From Bradyrhizobium huanghuaihaiense (GTDB lineage: Bacteria > Pseudomonadota > Alphaproteobacteria > Rhizobiales > Xanthobacteraceae), in assembly GCF_007830635.1 (NCBI RefSeq), contig NZ_VLLA01000001.1:343868-407867 (forward strand): a stretch of DNA of 64,000 nt. Reading direction: 5' to 3'. Shown piece by piece: positions 38,354-48,530 of the stretch (the stretch's first letter is position 1; the number at the start of each line of letters is the position of its first letter). The notes under the pieces are model-generated. The model had not been told where the DNA came from and searched no databases. It worked only from the letters and a program-made list of their open reading frames with translations. The translations under genes were made by a program, and so were the position numbers.

Positions 38354-39190
38354 CTATTCCGCCGCCTGTTTCGCACCTTTGACGCCCTGGGCCAGGGCCG
38401 CCGTCAGCTCCGCCACGGCGTTAACGGTTTTGGCGGTCGCACGCCCCTCGGCATCGAGGCTGTTCTTGAGCGCATCCACCAGCGCGGTGCCGACCACCGA
38501 ACCATCGGCCTTCTCGGCAATGGCACGCGCCGCCTCCGGCGTGCGGATGCCAAAACCAACGCAGATCGGCAGCTTGGTATGCCGCTTGATGCGCGCGACA
38601 GCTTCGCCAACGGCATTGGCGTCCGCCGCAGCTGCACCGGTGATGCCGGCGATAGAGACGTAATAGACAAAGCCTGATGTGTTCGCGAGCACCGCGGGCA
38701 GGCGCTTGTCGTCGGTGGTCGGGGTCGCCAAGCGAATGAAGTTCAGGCCCGCCTTCAGCGCGGGAATGCAGAGCTCGTCGTCTTCCTCCGGCGGCAAATC
38801 GACGATGATCAGGCCGTCAACGCCTGATGTCTTGGCATCAGCCAAAAATTTGTCGACGCCGTAAATGTAGATCGGATTGTAATAGCCCATCAGCACCAGC
38901 GGCGTGACGTTGTCGTCCTTGCGGAAGTCGCGCACCAGTTCCAGCGTCTTCCTCAAGGTCATGCCGATCTTGAGCGCGCGCAGACCTGCAGCCTGAATCG
39001 AGGGACCATCCGCCATCGGATCGGTGAAGGGAATGCCGAGTTCGATGACGTCGGCGCCTGCCTTGGGCAGCGCCTTGACGATCTCGAGCGAAGTCGTGAG
39101 ATCGGGATCGCCGGCCATCACATAGGTGACGAAGGCCGAGCGACCCTGCGTCTTCAGCTCGGCAAAACGGGTGTCGATACGCGTGGTCAC
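38354..39190 (-). CDS. trpA: Tryptophan synthase alpha chain TrpA
   Basis: Cleaves indole-3-glycerol phosphate to indole and glyceraldehyde-3-phosphate. 278 aa from GTG at 39190, which overlaps the trpB stop (GTGA); a much longer open frame runs upstream out of frame with trpB and is not real. Catalytic Glu is in [16 protein letters not shown] and Asp in [15 protein letters not shown]; the phosphate-binding [11 protein letters not shown] and [10 protein letters not shown] follow. Last gene of trpF-trpB-trpA. Confidence 0.97.
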   Translation of the reverse strand: MTTRIDTRFAELKTQGRSAFVTYVMAGDPDLTTSLEIVKALPKAGADVIELGIPFTDPMADGPSIQAAGLRALKIGMTLRKTLELVRDFRKDDNVTPLVLMGYYNPIYIYGVDKFLADAKTSGVDGLIIVDLPPEEDDELCIPALKAGLNFIRLATPTTDDKRLPAVLANTSGFVYYVSIAGITGAAAADANAVGEAVARIKRHTKLPICVGFGIRTPEAARAIAEKADGSVVGTALVDALKNSLDAEGRATAKTVNAVAELTAALAQGVKGAKQAAE

Positions 39191-40401
39191 TTCTTGCCCC
39201 TCAGGATGTCGCCGACCTGCGGGACGTCCTTGTCGCCGCGGCCGGAGAGATTGACGACCATCAGGTGGTCTTTCGGCCGCTTCGGTGCGAGCTCCATCAC
39301 CTTGGCGATGGCATGCGCCGGTTCGAGCGCGGGGATGATGCCTTCGAGCCTCGACAGCAGCTGGAACGCGGCGAGCGCCTCGTCGTCGGTCGCGGAGAGA
39401 TAATTGACGCGGCCGACCTCGTGCAGCCAGGAATGCTCGGGGCCGATGCCGGGATAGTCGAGGCCGGCGGAGATCGAATGCGCGTCCTGGATCTGGCCGT
39501 CGGCATCCATCAAGAGATAAGTGCGGTTGCCGTGGAGCACGCCGGGACGGCCGCCCGCGATCGACGCCGCGTGCAGCTGCGTGAGCCCGTGGCCAGCCGC
39601 TTCGACGCCGAAGATCTCGACGGAGGAATCGTCGAGGAACGGATGGAACAGGCCCATCGCGTTCGAGCCGCCGCCGATGCAGGCGACCAGCGAGTCCGGC
39701 AGGCGGCCTTCGATCTCCTGCATCTGCGCCTTGGTCTCGTTGCCGATGATCGACTGGAAGTCGCGCACCAGCGTCGGATAGGGATGCGGTCCCGCCACCG
39801 TGCCGATGCAATAGAACGTGTTGTGCACGTTGGTGACCCAGTCGCGCAGCGCCTCGTTCATCGCGTCCTTCAGCGTGCGTGTCCCGGACTGCACCGGGAC
39901 CACCGTTGCGCCCAGCATCTCCATGCGGATGACGTTGGGCTGCTGCCGCTCGACGTCGACGGCGCCCATATAGACCACGCATTCCAGGCCGAAGCGCGCG
40001 CACAGCGTCGCGGTGGCGACGCCATGCTGGCCCGCGCCGGTCTCGGCGATGATGCGCTTCTTGCCCATGCGCCGCGCCAGCATGATTTGGCCGAGCACGT
40101 TGTTCACCTTGTGCGAGCCGGTGTGGTTGAGCTCTTCGCGCTTGAGGTAGATTTTCGCGCCGCCGAGATGCTCGGTGAGTCGCTCGGCGAAATAGAGCGG
40201 CGAGGGCCGGCCGACATAGTTCTTGAGATAGCCGTCCATCTCGCCCTGGAAGGCCGGATCGGCCTTGGCCGCGGTGTACGCCTTCTCCAGATCGAGGATC
40301 AGCGGCATCAAGGTTTCGGCGACGAAGCGTCCGCCGAAGATACCGAAATGACCGCGCTCGTCGGGACCGCTGCGATAGGAATTGGGTTTGGCGATGTTCA
40401 T
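39187..40401 (-). CDS. trpB: Tryptophan synthase beta chain TrpB
   Basis: PLP enzyme that joins indole and serine to tryptophan. 404 aa. The PLP lysine is in [19 protein letters not shown] (HTGSHKxN), the indole-tunnel glutamate region is [13 protein letters not shown], and the phosphate-binding loop is [12 protein letters not shown]. It overlaps trpF upstream (ATGA) and trpA downstream, so the three are tightly coupled. Confidence 0.98.
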   Translation of the reverse strand: MNIAKPNSYRSGPDERGHFGIFGGRFVAETLMPLILDLEKAYTAAKADPAFQGEMDGYLKNYVGRPSPLYFAERLTEHLGGAKIYLKREELNHTGSHKVNNVLGQIMLARRMGKKRIIAETGAGQHGVATATLCARFGLECVVYMGAVDVERQQPNVIRMEMLGATVVPVQSGTRTLKDAMNEALRDWVTNVHNTFYCIGTVAGPHPYPTLVRDFQSIIGNETKAQMQEIEGRLPDSLVACIGGGSNAMGLFHPFLDDSSVEIFGVEAAGHGLTQLHAASIAGGRPGVLHGNRTYLLMDADGQIQDAHSISAGLDYPGIGPEHSWLHEVGRVNYLSATDDEALAAFQLLSRLEGIIPALEPAHAIAKVMELAPKRPKDHLMVVNLSGRGDKDVPQVGDILRGKK

Positions 40402-41069
40402 CGAACGCTCAACTCTTGACTTGCATCTTGGGTAGCGCGCGCGGCGCGAATGAAGGCCTTGATCATCTCGGGGTCCTTGACGCCGGGAGCGCTCTCGACA
40501 CCCGAGGACACGTCGACGCCGCCGGCGCCGGTGACGCGAAGGGCTTCCGCGACGTTGTCGGCGTGCAGCCCGCCCGAGACCATGTAGGGCAGTTTCAGAT
40601 CGAGATTTTCCAGCAGGTGCCAGTCGAAGGGCGCGCCCAGGCCACCGGGACGGGTCGCGTCTTTCGGCGCACGGGCATCGAACAGGATGCGGTCGGCGAC
40701 CGCGGCATAGCCGGGCAGCACGGCAAGATCGGCTGCTGTTGCGACCGGCACGGCCTTCATCACCGGGCGGCCGTACTTCTGCTTGATGTCGCGCAGCCGG
40801 GCGACGCTCTCCTTGCCGTGGAGCTGGAAAATATCCGGCGAGAGTGCGTCCATGATGTTGTCGAGCGTGGCGTCGTCGGCATCGACGGTGAGCGCCACTT
40901 TCAGCGCGCGCTGCTTCACCTGCCGGCCAAGGTCCCGGCCAAGCTCCAACGACAGATGCCGCGGTGACGGCGGAAAGAACACGAACCCCACCATGTCGGC
41001 GCCCGCATCGAGCGCCGTTTGAAGCGTCTCGCGCGTGGACAGGCCGCAGATTTTGACGAGCAGGGACAT
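40398..41069 (-). CDS. trpF: Phosphoribosylanthranilate isomerase TrpF
   Basis: Amadori rearrangement of phosphoribosylanthranilate to CdRP, third step of tryptophan synthesis. 223 aa. The catalytic Cys is in [13 protein letters not shown] and the general acid Asp in [25 protein letters not shown] and [18 protein letters not shown] give the phosphate site. First gene of trpFBA. Confidence 0.97.
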   Translation of the reverse strand: MSLLVKICGLSTRETLQTALDAGADMVGFVFFPPSPRHLSLELGRDLGRQVKQRALKVALTVDADDATLDNIMDALSPDIFQLHGKESVARLRDIKQKYGRPVMKAVPVATAADLAVLPGYAAVADRILFDARAPKDATRPGGLGAPFDWHLLENLDLKLPYMVSGGLHADNVAEALRVTGAGGVDVSSGVESAPGVKDPEMIKAFIRAARATQDASQELSVR

Positions 41070-41134
41070 GATCTCGAAGCGGGTAGCGGCCGCTGGGTGC
41101 GGCCGGAAAACGGGGTTTTCGGTCGGGGCCGCTT

Positions 41135-41527
41135 CTACAACGTCGCGCGCTGCTTGTCTCGCCCGATGGACCCGTAAAGGCCGACCCCGGAGGGAACGGG
41201 AAGCCGCTGCGCCTCGGGTCTTGCCGTGGTCACCTGGGCCCGCAGATCGGCCAGTTCGCCCCGCGCAGCCCGGGCATCGGCCTCGTGCCGGCGCGCGGCC
41301 CGCCGCCAGTGCCGCTGCGCGAGCCAGACCGCACAGCCGCCCGCCACGACGCCCAGCGCCGCCACCAGGATCAGGAGCAGGAAAAGCGGCATTGTGGCCG
41401 AGAATGAGGGGTCGTCGGAGACGAAGGGATCGAAGGAGACCGTGACGAAATGCCGGTTGGCCACCGCAAAGGTCACCAGGATCAGGGCCAGCGGAATCAC
41501 GATCAGCGCGGTCAGGAACTTTCGCAT
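41135..41527 (-). CDS. LapA-domain inner membrane protein (DUF1049)
   Basis: 130 aa from ATG 41527 (8 codons shorter than the longest frame). Two transmembrane helices, [20 protein letters not shown] and [20 protein letters not shown], are separated by [12 protein letters not shown], the LapA signature (N-x3-V-x-V-x-F). A charged coiled-coil-like tail follows ([20 protein letters not shown]). Its neighbour is ihfB, as in many Proteobacteria where lapA follows ihfB. E. coli LapA helps assemble lipopolysaccharide regulation complexes; in this organism the role is inferred. Confidence 0.85.
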   Translation of the reverse strand: MRKFLTALIVIPLALILVTFAVANRHFVTVSFDPFVSDDPSFSATMPLFLLLILVAALGVVAGGCAVWLAQRHWRRAARRHEADARAARGELADLRAQVTTARPEAQRLPVPSGVGLYGSIGRDKQRATL

Positions 41528-41598
41528 CTCGCTTCGCTCGCCTTGAATCAAGCTGCCGGCCGCGTCTTGTGCGGCCGCGAAAAACCCTGGCGCCGGCC

Positions 41599-41904
41599 TC
41601 AGTCCGCCGCGCCGGGATCCGGATGGTCGCGGTTCAGCCGCTCGCGCATTTCCTTGCCCGTCTTGAAGAACGGAACGCTCTTCTGGTCGACGGGCACATG
41701 GGCGCCAGTGCGTGGATTGCGCCCGGCGCGCGCCGGGCGATGCTTGACCGAGAAGGCACCGAAGCCGCGCAGCTCGACGCGATCACCGCGTGCGAGGGCC
41801 GCTACGATCTCTTCGAGAATCGCATTCACAATGTTCTCGACATCCCGCTGGTACAGATGCGGGTTGTGCTCGGCGATACGCTGAACAAGTTCGGATTTGA
41901 TCAT
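41599..41904 (-). CDS. ihfB: Integration host factor subunit beta IhfB
   Basis: DNA-bending nucleoid protein, heterodimer with IhfA. 101 aa. HU/IHF signature [20 protein letters not shown] contains the beta-arm with the intercalating proline region (GRNPRTG). [17 protein letters not shown] is a typical IhfB start. Adjacent to the LapA-like gene and downstream of sppA. Confidence 0.95.
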   Translation of the reverse strand: MIKSELVQRIAEHNPHLYQRDVENIVNAILEEIVAALARGDRVELRGFGAFSVKHRPARAGRNPRTGAHVPVDQKSVPFFKTGKEMRERLNRDHPDPGAAD

Positions 41905-42075
41905 CGAGAGATAGGACCCGGAAGCGTGCGGATGACCATTTCCGTGAAAATACCGTGATCTGTCAAGACGCTAAATCAAGGCTGAGCGTCGTGAAAGTGC
42001 GTGACAAATGCCGAAAAAGCGGGCTGACCCGGCACTCGCAGTGCGAGAAAAACTTCAGGAACTCGCCCGCCCCAG

Positions 42076-43056
42076 TCAGTTCGATGCAGCCGGCTGCCAC
42101 AACGCCAGCATTCCATCCATTCCGAGGCGGTCGACCGCCTGCGCGACGCCGGTTTGCCCGATTTGATGCGCGATCGAGCCCAAACCAAGCGCTTCCAGCG
42201 TCACGGCGGCCGCGGTCTTGAGGAACGGCAGATCGCCAAAGCGCGGCTGGAGCTTGTAATCGCGAACGGGAAGACCCTTCTTGACGCCCTTCTGCTCGAC
42301 CAGCCAGGTCACCGCAGCCTTCTCGTCGCCGATCTGGTCGATCAGCTTGAGATCGATTGCCTGGCGTCCGGTGAAGACGCGGCCGTCAGCCACTTTTTCG
42401 AGCTGTGCGTCATCCATGCCACGCCGTTCCTTCACCAGTCCCTTGAACCAGGCGTAGGAGTCCTTCACCAGCGCATCGAGTGCCGCGCGCGCTTCGGGAC
42501 TTGTCGGCTCGTATCCGTTGGGCGCAGCCTTCAGCGGCGAGGATTTCACCTCTTCGACCTTGACGCCGATGGTCTTCAAGAGCTCGGTGACGTTGGGATA
42601 TTGGAACAGCACGCCGATCGAGCCGACCAGCGAGCTCTGCTGGGCGATGATGTGATCGCTCGCGATCGCCGTGATGTAGCCGCCGGAGGCGGCGAGACCT
42701 TCGACCACGACGACGAGCGGCTTCTTCGCCTTCAGCCGCACGAGCGAGTCATAGAGCTGCTCGGAGCCGGCGGTGGTGCCGCCCGGCGAGTTGATGTGAA
42801 CGATGACGGCGGCGGCCTGCGAATTCTCCAGCCGCTCCAGCGCTTGCGTGCGATCGGAATCGCTGCGGATCAGTCCCTCGATCTGGACCCGCGCGATCGA
42901 GCCGGCGGATGCGAACGTGCCGCGCGCACCGGGTGTGGCGATCAGCGCAAAGCTCGCAATCGCCGCGATCGCGATCAGCGCCGCCACGACGCGCCAGAAC
43001 GTCAGCTTCCGGCGGATCCTGCGGCGATCGACGATGATGTCCGAATCGAGCGACAT
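42076..43056 (-). CDS. sppA: Signal peptide peptidase SppA (short form)
   Basis: Membrane serine protease that degrades released signal peptides. 326 aa, the half-length (Bacillus-like) form rather than the 67-kDa E. coli one. One N-terminal anchor (VVAALIAIAAIASFALIAT, about residues 24-42). HINSPGGT gives the S49 block, and the nucleophile Ser is in VEGLAASGGYITAIASDHI; the following SLVGSIGVL is conserved and the general-base lysine should lie in the VEEVKSSPLKAA stretch. The 171-bp gap to ihfB shows no gene. Confidence 0.93.
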   Translation of the reverse strand: MSLDSDIIVDRRRIRRKLTFWRVVAALIAIAAIASFALIATPGARGTFASAGSIARVQIEGLIRSDSDRTQALERLENSQAAAVIVHINSPGGTTAGSEQLYDSLVRLKAKKPLVVVVEGLAASGGYITAIASDHIIAQQSSLVGSIGVLFQYPNVTELLKTIGVKVEEVKSSPLKAAPNGYEPTSPEARAALDALVKDSYAWFKGLVKERRGMDDAQLEKVADGRVFTGRQAIDLKLIDQIGDEKAAVTWLVEQKGVKKGLPVRDYKLQPRFGDLPFLKTAAAVTLEALGLGSIAHQIGQTGVAQAVDRLGMDGMLALWQPAASN

Positions 43057-43352
43057 CGGAATATCTCCAAATGAAAGGCCAGAGGCGTTGTGCCGTCACA
43101 ACGTAAGCATTGGCTTGTCTGGATACATCAATTGCGGCGCAATTTGAAGAAATGAAGGCTTGCGGCGGCTTGGGCGGGAGGCCGCCACATATTCAGATGT
43201 CGTCCCCGCGAAGGCGGGGACCCATACCCCCAGGGAGAAATTGTCGCGCGAGTTGGCAACCACGAGTCTTCGCCAAACTGGATCCTGTGGTTATGGGTCC
43301 CGGGCTCGCGCTTCGCGCGCCCCGGGACGACAGTTGAGTATGCCGCAACAAA
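43057..43352. repeat. Gap upstream of sppA holding family B repeat (copy 2)
   Basis: The element spans about 43199-43331: TCGTCCCCGCGAAGGCGGGG, then ACCACGAGTCTTCGCC, the shared core TGTGGTTATGGGTCCCGG (43286-43303), and a closing GCCCCGGGACGAC. It matches the copy at 9341-9503. The segment 43057-43198 is the sppA upstream region with no recognisable site. Confidence 0.82.
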
Positions 43353-43376
43353 AAGCCCCGGCTTGCGCCGGGGCTT
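43353..43376 (-). terminator. Intrinsic terminator of rpsA
   Basis: Perfect 10-bp stem: on the plus strand AAGCCCCGGC (43353-43362) and GCCGGGGCTT (43367-43376), loop TTGC. Read on the minus strand the stem is followed by TTTTTG, giving a standard Rho-independent terminator 28 bp after the rpsA stop. Confidence 0.92.
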
Positions 43377-43403
43377 CGATTGCCAGCGAAACGGAAGTTT
43401 CGC

Positions 43404-45110
43404 TTACTTGTTGTCGCGGTTCTTGAGCGCGGTGCCGAGGATGTCGCCCAGCGTCGCACCCGAATCCGAGGAGCCGTACTGCGCGATGGCTTCCTTTTCC
43501 TCGGCGACTTCGAGCGCCTTGATCGACACCTGGACCTTGCGGGCCTTCTTGTCGAACTGGATCACGCGGGCATCGACCTTCTCGCCGACGGCGAAGCGTT
43601 CGGCGCGCTGGTCGTTGCGGTCACGGGCGAGCTCCGAGCGCTTGATGAAGGTGGTGAAGTCGGTACCGGCGATCTTCACCTCGATACCGCTCTCCTTCAC
43701 CTCGAGCACTTCGCAGGTCACGACCGCGCCCTTCTTGACATCGCCCGGCTCGGCGAAGGGGTCGCCTTCGAGCTGCTTGATGCCGAGCGAGATGCGCTCC
43801 TTCTCGACGTCCACATCGAGCACCACGGCCTTCACCATGTCGCCCTTCTTGTAGTTGTCGATCACCTGCTCGCCCGGAAGCTTCCAGTCGAGGTCAGAGA
43901 GGTGGACCATGCCGTCGACGTCGCCCTCGAGACCCAGGAACAGACCGAACTCGGTCTTGTTCTTGACCTCGCCCTCGACCACCGAACCGGTCGGGTGACC
44001 TTCGACGAAGACCTCCCAGGGGTTGCGCATGGTCTGCTTGAGGCCGAGCGAGATGCGGCGCTTGACGGAATCGACTTCCAGCACCTGCACGTCGACTTCC
44101 TGCGAGGTCGACACGATCTTGCCGGGGTGCATGTTCTTCTTGGTCCACGACATCTCGGAGACGTGGATCAGGCCTTCGATGCCCGGCTCGAGCTCGACGA
44201 ACGCACCGTAGTCGGTGATGTTGGTGACGCGGCCGGTGAAGCGGGCACCCAGCGGGTACTTGGCTTCGATGCCCTGCCACGGATCGTCCAGCAGCTGCTT
44301 CATGCCCAGCGAGATGCGGTGCGTCTCGTGGTTGATCTTGATGATCTTGACCTTCACGGTCTGGCCGATCGAGAGCACCTCGGTCGGATGGTTGACGCGG
44401 CGCCACGCGATGTCGGTGACGTGCAACAGGCCGTCGATGCCGCCGAGGTCAACGAACGCACCGTAATCGGTGATGTTCTTGACCACGCCGTCGATCACCT
44501 GACCCTCTTCGAGGTTCTGCACCAGCTCCTGACGCTGCTCGGCGCGGGTCTCTTCGAGAACCGTGCGGCGGGACACGACGATGTTGCCGCGGCGGCGGTC
44601 CATCTTGAGAATCTGGAACGGCTGCGAGTTGTTCATCAGCGGCGCAACGTCGCGGATCGGACGGATGTCGACCTGCGAGCGCGGCAGGAAGGCCACGGCA
44701 CCGTCGAGGTCGACAGTGAAGCCGCCCTTGACCTGGTTGAAGATGACGCCGTTGACCTTTTCGTTGTTCTGGAACGCCTTCTCGAGCTTGCCCCAGCTCT
44801 CTTCGCGGCGCGCCTTGTCGCGCGACAGCACGGCTTCGCCGAGCGCGTTCTCGATGCGATCGAGGAACACTTCCACCTCGTCGCCGACCTTGATCTCGCT
44901 GTCACGGCCGGGGCCGGAAAATTCGCGAAGGGCAACGCGGCCCTCGGTCTTCAGGCCGACGTCGATGACGGCCATGTCCTTTTCAATTGCAACCACCTTG
45001 CCCTTGACGACGGAGCTTTCCTGCAGGTTGCCACCTGCGAAGGACTCGTCGAGCATCGCGGCGAAATCGTCACGCGACGGGCTATAGGTATCAGCAGAAG
45101 TCGAAGCCAT
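43404..45110 (-). CDS. rpsA: 30S ribosomal protein S1
   Basis: RNA-binding protein that helps mRNA dock on the 30S subunit. 568 aa from ATG 45110, preceded by TGGAGAACAA; a longer frame reaching 45338 lacks support. Six S1 OB-fold repeats are recognisable by their recurring cores, for example GVVKNITDYGAFVDLGGIDG, GRVTNITDYGAFVELEPGIE and GEVKNKTEFGLFLGLEGDVD. The cmk-rpsA order is conserved in Proteobacteria; the 267-bp gap between them (45111-45377) is enough for a separate rpsA promoter or autoregulatory leader, though I see no definite motif. Confidence 0.97.
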   Translation of the reverse strand: MASTSADTYSPSRDDFAAMLDESFAGGNLQESSVVKGKVVAIEKDMAVIDVGLKTEGRVALREFSGPGRDSEIKVGDEVEVFLDRIENALGEAVLSRDKARREESWGKLEKAFQNNEKVNGVIFNQVKGGFTVDLDGAVAFLPRSQVDIRPIRDVAPLMNNSQPFQILKMDRRRGNIVVSRRTVLEETRAEQRQELVQNLEEGQVIDGVVKNITDYGAFVDLGGIDGLLHVTDIAWRRVNHPTEVLSIGQTVKVKIIKINHETHRISLGMKQLLDDPWQGIEAKYPLGARFTGRVTNITDYGAFVELEPGIEGLIHVSEMSWTKKNMHPGKIVSTSQEVDVQVLEVDSVKRRISLGLKQTMRNPWEVFVEGHPTGSVVEGEVKNKTEFGLFLGLEGDVDGMVHLSDLDWKLPGEQVIDNYKKGDMVKAVVLDVDVEKERISLGIKQLEGDPFAEPGDVKKGAVVTCEVLEVKESGIEVKIAGTDFTTFIKRSELARDRNDQRAERFAVGEKVDARVIQFDKKARKVQVSIKALEVAEEKEAIAQYGSSDSGATLGDILGTALKNRDNK

Positions 45111-45377
45111 TTGTTCTCCAGTTGCGGAAGTCTTGCCGGCCGTTGGGTTCATGGGCGCATCGCACACGCAGTGTCGGAAGGTCCGCAAAACCTTCGAGCG
45201 ACCGCTCGCTGCTCCGGCCTGAAGGCGGAACAGCGGAAGCGGGCCGGCTGAGGCCCGCGCGTTCGATACGTGAAAATCTTGTGTCCGGAGCCTGGATCGC
45301 GCCGGCCCCAAAACAGGGACCGGAAGTATCGACCTCAAAGAGCGGGAGCGGGCGCTTCCTCCAATGACGGCTGCGGC

Positions 45378-46016
45378 TTAACCCCGCGACCGGCCCGCTC
45401 GGACGGCCTCGATAATGTCGATGGCGGCCCGGACGCCGCCTTCTATATCCAGTTGGGAGTTATCTAGCAAGTAAGCATCCGGGGCCGGTTTCAAAGGCGC
45501 AATCGGCCGGTTCTTGTCGCGTTCGTCGCGCCGGATGATGTCGGCGAGCACGGCCGCCTCGTCGGCCTCCTCGCCCCTGGCCTTGGCCTCCATGGTGCGG
45601 CGGCGGGCGCGGACCCTGGGGTCGGCGACGACGAAGATCTTCACGTCGGCATGAGGACAGATCACGGTTCCAATATCCCGGCCGTCGAGCACGGCACCGG
45701 GCGGATCGGCGGCGAATTGCCGCTGGAAATTGACCAGGACCTCACGAACCCTGGGGATCGCCGAGACGATCGAGGCGCCCTCGCCGGCCTCCTGGGTCTT
45801 CAGGGCGGGATTGCCGAACTTTTCGGGATCGAGCTCCAGGGCGGCCTGCACCGCAGCCGCCTCGTCCCGAAGATCATGACCGGACTGCATCAGGGCATAG
45901 GCGACGGCGCGATAGATCACGCCGGTATCGAGATGACGATAGCCGTAATGGTGGGCGAGACGCTTGCCGAGCGTCCCCTTGCCCGAGGCCGCGGGCCCGT
46001 CGATGGCGATAATCAT
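45378..46016 (-). CDS. cmk: Cytidylate kinase Cmk
   Basis: Phosphorylates CMP and dCMP with ATP. 212 aa. P-loop [18 protein letters not shown] at residues 3-20, [16 protein letters not shown] for the nucleotide site, [20 protein letters not shown], and [19 protein letters not shown] (adenylate-kinase-like lid and substrate region). The start overlaps the aroA stop by 4 nt, the standard aroA-cmk-rpsA arrangement. Confidence 0.97.
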   Translation of the reverse strand: MIIAIDGPAASGKGTLGKRLAHHYGYRHLDTGVIYRAVAYALMQSGHDLRDEAAAVQAALELDPEKFGNPALKTQEAGEGASIVSAIPRVREVLVNFQRQFAADPPGAVLDGRDIGTVICPHADVKIFVVADPRVRARRRTMEAKARGEEADEAAVLADIIRRDERDKNRPIAPLKPAPDAYLLDNSQLDIEGGVRAAIDIIEAVRAGRSRG

Positions 46017-47350
46017 GAAAACTCGGCCCCTAGCGAACGCATCATCGGAATGAAATCCGGGAAACTGGTGGCGATGAAGGCGGTGTCGTCGACGGTCACC
46101 GGATGATCGGAGGCGGAGCCCATCACCAGCGCCGACATCGCGATGCGATGGTCCATATGGGTGGCGACGGTGCCGCCGCCGGGGACATGGCCGCGGCCCT
46201 CGACGATCAGATCGTCGCCGGACACCTCGACCTTCACGCCATTGACGCGGAGCATGGCGGCGGTCGCCTCCAGGCGATCGGATTCCTTGACGCGCAGCTC
46301 CTGCAGGCCGCGCATGATGGTCGTGCCTTCGGCGAAGGAGGCCGCCACCGCCAGCACCAGATATTCGTCGATCATCGAGGGCGCGCGCTCCGGCGGCACC
46401 TCGACGCCGCGCAGTTTTGACGCGCGCACGCGCAAGCGCGCCATCGGCTCGCCGGCATCGCCGCGCACTCCACTCTCCTCGATGAAGCCGCCCATTTCGC
46501 GCAGCGTCGTGAACAGGCCCGTGCGCAGCGGATTGGTCATGACGTCGGACAGCACGATGTCGGAGCCTTCGACGATCAGCGCAGCGACGATCGGGAAGGC
46601 GGCCGACGAGGGGTCAGCGGGCACGACGACATTGGCGCCATGCAGCTCGGGCTGGCCGACCAGCGTGATGCGACGGCCGTGCTGGCCTTCCTGCACCGAG
46701 GTGATGTCGGCGCCAAAATGCTTCAGCATCAGCTCGGTGTGGTCGCGGCTGGCCTCGCTCTCGACGACAGTGGTCGTGCCCGGCGCGGCGAGGCCCGCCA
46801 GCAGCACGGCCGATTTGATCTGGGCCGAGGCGACGGGCGTCTTGTAGGTGATCGGCAGCGGATCGCGCGCGCCCTGGAGGGTCAGCGGCAGACGTCCGCC
46901 CTCGCTGCCGGCGACGACCTTCGCGCCCATCTTTTCGAGCGGATCGAGGATCCGGCGCATGGGGCGGCTGCGCAGCGAGGTGTCGCCATCGAACACCGCC
47001 GAGATCGGGCAGCCGGCGACGGCGCCCATAACCAGCCGGCAGCCGGTGCCGGAGTTGCCGAAATCCAGCGGCGCCTTGGGCTGGGCGAAGCCTCCGACGC
47101 CCACGCCATTGACCCTCCACGCAAAATCCCCGGTGCGCTCGACCCTGGCGCCCAGTGCCTGCATCGACTTGGCGGTATTGAGGACGTCCTCGCCCTCCAG
47201 CAGGCCCGAAATCCTGGTCTCGCCGACCGCGAGCGCGCCCAGGATGAGGGCGCGATGGGAAATCGACTTGTCCCCGGGCACCCGTACTTTCCCGGTCAGG
47301 GGGCCGCTGGCGCGAGACTGGAGCGGTCTCGGTTGGTCGGAATGGGTCAA
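46013..47350 (-). CDS. aroA: 3-phosphoshikimate 1-carboxyvinyltransferase (EPSP synthase) AroA
   Basis: Sixth step of the shikimate pathway. 445 aa from TTG at 47350 ([12 protein letters not shown]), preceded by AAGGACAC; the open frame continues to 47410. PEP/S3P-binding motifs: [67 protein letters not shown], and the C-terminal [12 protein letters not shown]. The motif set follows the class II (CP4-like) enzymes, but the loop reads [11 protein letters not shown] with Gly where CP4 has Ala100, so glyphosate insensitivity is not predicted. Confidence 0.95.
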   Translation of the reverse strand: MTHSDQPRPLQSRASGPLTGKVRVPGDKSISHRALILGALAVGETRISGLLEGEDVLNTAKSMQALGARVERTGDFAWRVNGVGVGGFAQPKAPLDFGNSGTGCRLVMGAVAGCPISAVFDGDTSLRSRPMRRILDPLEKMGAKVVAGSEGGRLPLTLQGARDPLPITYKTPVASAQIKSAVLLAGLAAPGTTTVVESEASRDHTELMLKHFGADITSVQEGQHGRRITLVGQPELHGANVVVPADPSSAAFPIVAALIVEGSDIVLSDVMTNPLRTGLFTTLREMGGFIEESGVRGDAGEPMARLRVRASKLRGVEVPPERAPSMIDEYLVLAVAASFAEGTTIMRGLQELRVKESDRLEATAAMLRVNGVKVEVSGDDLIVEGRGHVPGGGTVATHMDHRIAMSALVMGSASDHPVTVDDTAFIATSFPDFIPMMRSLGAEFS

Positions 47351-47520
47351 GATTGTGTCCTTGGATAGGCCCTTGGATGCATCCTTTGGGCTGGCGCGCA
47401 GGTACCACATGGTCTGAGCCCCGTCACGGGCATGTCTTTCTCCCGTAATGCGCTATTGACAGCGGGCCGCCAACTAGCCAAGTGAAGCACCGCTTTTCAG
47501 ACATTCCCAGGATTCCTGCC

Positions 47521-47928
47521 GTGGCCAAGTCCGAACTCGGAACCAAACGTATTTGCCCGACCACGGGCAAGAAGTTCTACGACCTCAACAAGAATCCGGT
47601 GATCTCGCCCTATACCGGCGAAGTCGTGCCGATCGCGCCGATCGCTCCCGCTCGCGTCCCCCGCGGCGCCGAAGCCCGGCACGCCGCGGCAGCGGATACC
47701 GCGCCGGAGCCGGCAGAGGTCGAAGAGGTCTCGCTCGAGGAGGCCGACGCCGAGGAGAACACCGGCAAGGTCAAGGCTGCCGTGCCCGAATCGGAGGACG
47801 ATATCGAGGTCGACGAGACCCTCGATGACGACGATGACGACGATTCGACCTTCATTGCCGACGAGGAAGAGGGTGATGAGGACGTGACCGACATCATTGG
47901 TGATGTCGGAGGTGATGAAGAGACTTGA
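47521..47928 (+). CDS. FYDLN acid domain protein (TIGR02300 family)
   Basis: 135 aa from GTG 47521, with AGGA 8 nt upstream; a frame start at 47482 lacks this. The N-terminal module KSELGTKRICPTTGKKFYDL with N-K-NPVISPYTGE is the FYDLN signature of a small alphaproteobacterial family, containing one Cys and a zinc-ribbon-like look. The C-terminal half is extremely acidic (runs of Asp/Glu around residues 95-130). Function unknown. Divergent from aroA and next to tRNA-Ala. Confidence 0.88.
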   Translation: MAKSELGTKRICPTTGKKFYDLNKNPVISPYTGEVVPIAPIAPARVPRGAEARHAAAADTAPEPAEVEEVSLEEADAEENTGKVKAAVPESEDDIEVDETLDDDDDDDSTFIADEEEGDEDVTDIIGDVGGDEET

Positions 47929-48024
47929 GATCAGTCCTGATCTGTGAAAAAGGGTGCACCGCGCGAGTCACCAGGCTCGCCGGTCTGTGGGGGATCCTCC
48001 GGGATCGTCCCATTTAAGGACTAA

Positions 48025-48097
<73 letters not shown>

Positions 48098-48100
<3 letters not shown>

Positions 48101-48212
48101 GCCTTCGCTCGCTTCGCGAGCTTCGGCTGGGCAAGCCTAGGGAAGTCCCTCGTAGCGAAGTGAGCGAAGGCTGTCCCGCCATAGCCCGAAGGGCGACGGC
48201 GGACTCTATCCA
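48098..48212 (+). repeat. Palindromic element between tRNA-Ala and the GIY-YIG gene
   Basis: Starts within the tRNA CCA end. Hairpin 1: CCAGCC (48098-48103) / GGCTGG (48125-48130) with inner GCTCGC/GCGAGC. A longer-range pair joins AGCCTTCGCTCGCTTCG (48100-48116) with CGAAGTGAGCGAAGGCT (48156-48172), 16 of 17 complementary. A third dyad, CCGCC...CGGCGG, encloses CCCGAAGGG near 48176-48202. Confidence 0.82.
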
Positions 48213-48276
48213 CGATCGTGGACAAGGCCCCGGACTGGTTCCAACCTGCTATCCTGCCCTCTGGGGAGGAAGCAGA

Positions 48277-48513
48277 ATGAAATACGTCTATATCCTCGAA
48301 AGCCTCGACTCCGAGCACTTCTACGTCGGCATCACCGACGATCTACGAGCACGTCTGGCGAAGCATAATGCCGGCGAGGTGCCGCACACCTCGAAATACG
48401 GGCCTTGGCGAATTCGGACCTATTTTGCGTTTGATGACGCCGCACGCGCCGTCGCATTCGAGCGATATCTGAAATCTGGCTCTGGCCGCGCGTTCGCGAA
48501 AAAGCATTTCTGA
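48277..48513 (+). CDS. Small GIY-YIG nuclease-like protein
   Basis: 78 aa from ATG 48277 with a strong GGGGAGGAAGCAG site; a longer frame running back through the tRNA is not credible. It is a lone GIY-YIG domain of the UPF0213/YhbQ type: KYVYILESLDSEHFYVGITDDL has the two YxY/YVG strands (written here as YVYILES and FYVGITDD), Arg in LRARLAKHNAGE, and the Glu in AFERYLKSGSGRAFAKKH. Such small proteins are often found next to palindromic repeats; here one lies between it and tRNA-Ala. Role not established. Confidence 0.85.
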   Translation: MKYVYILESLDSEHFYVGITDDLRARLAKHNAGEVPHTSKYGPWRIRTYFAFDDAARAVAFERYLKSGSGRAFAKKHF

Positions 48514-48530
48514 CCGCGCGCCCGGGAAGC

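Noticed and set aside
38354..40003. 549-codon minus-strand frame as a fused large protein
   Set aside because: Only the last 278 codons are TrpA; the upstream part is out of frame with trpB and shadow-like.
43380..45251. 623-codon plus-strand open frame
   Set aside because: Antisense to rpsA; its repeats are the mirror of the six S1 domains.
47929..47944. AGATCAG/CTGATCT dyad after the FYDLN gene as a terminator
   Set aside because: No T-run follows on the plus strand; the stem is short.
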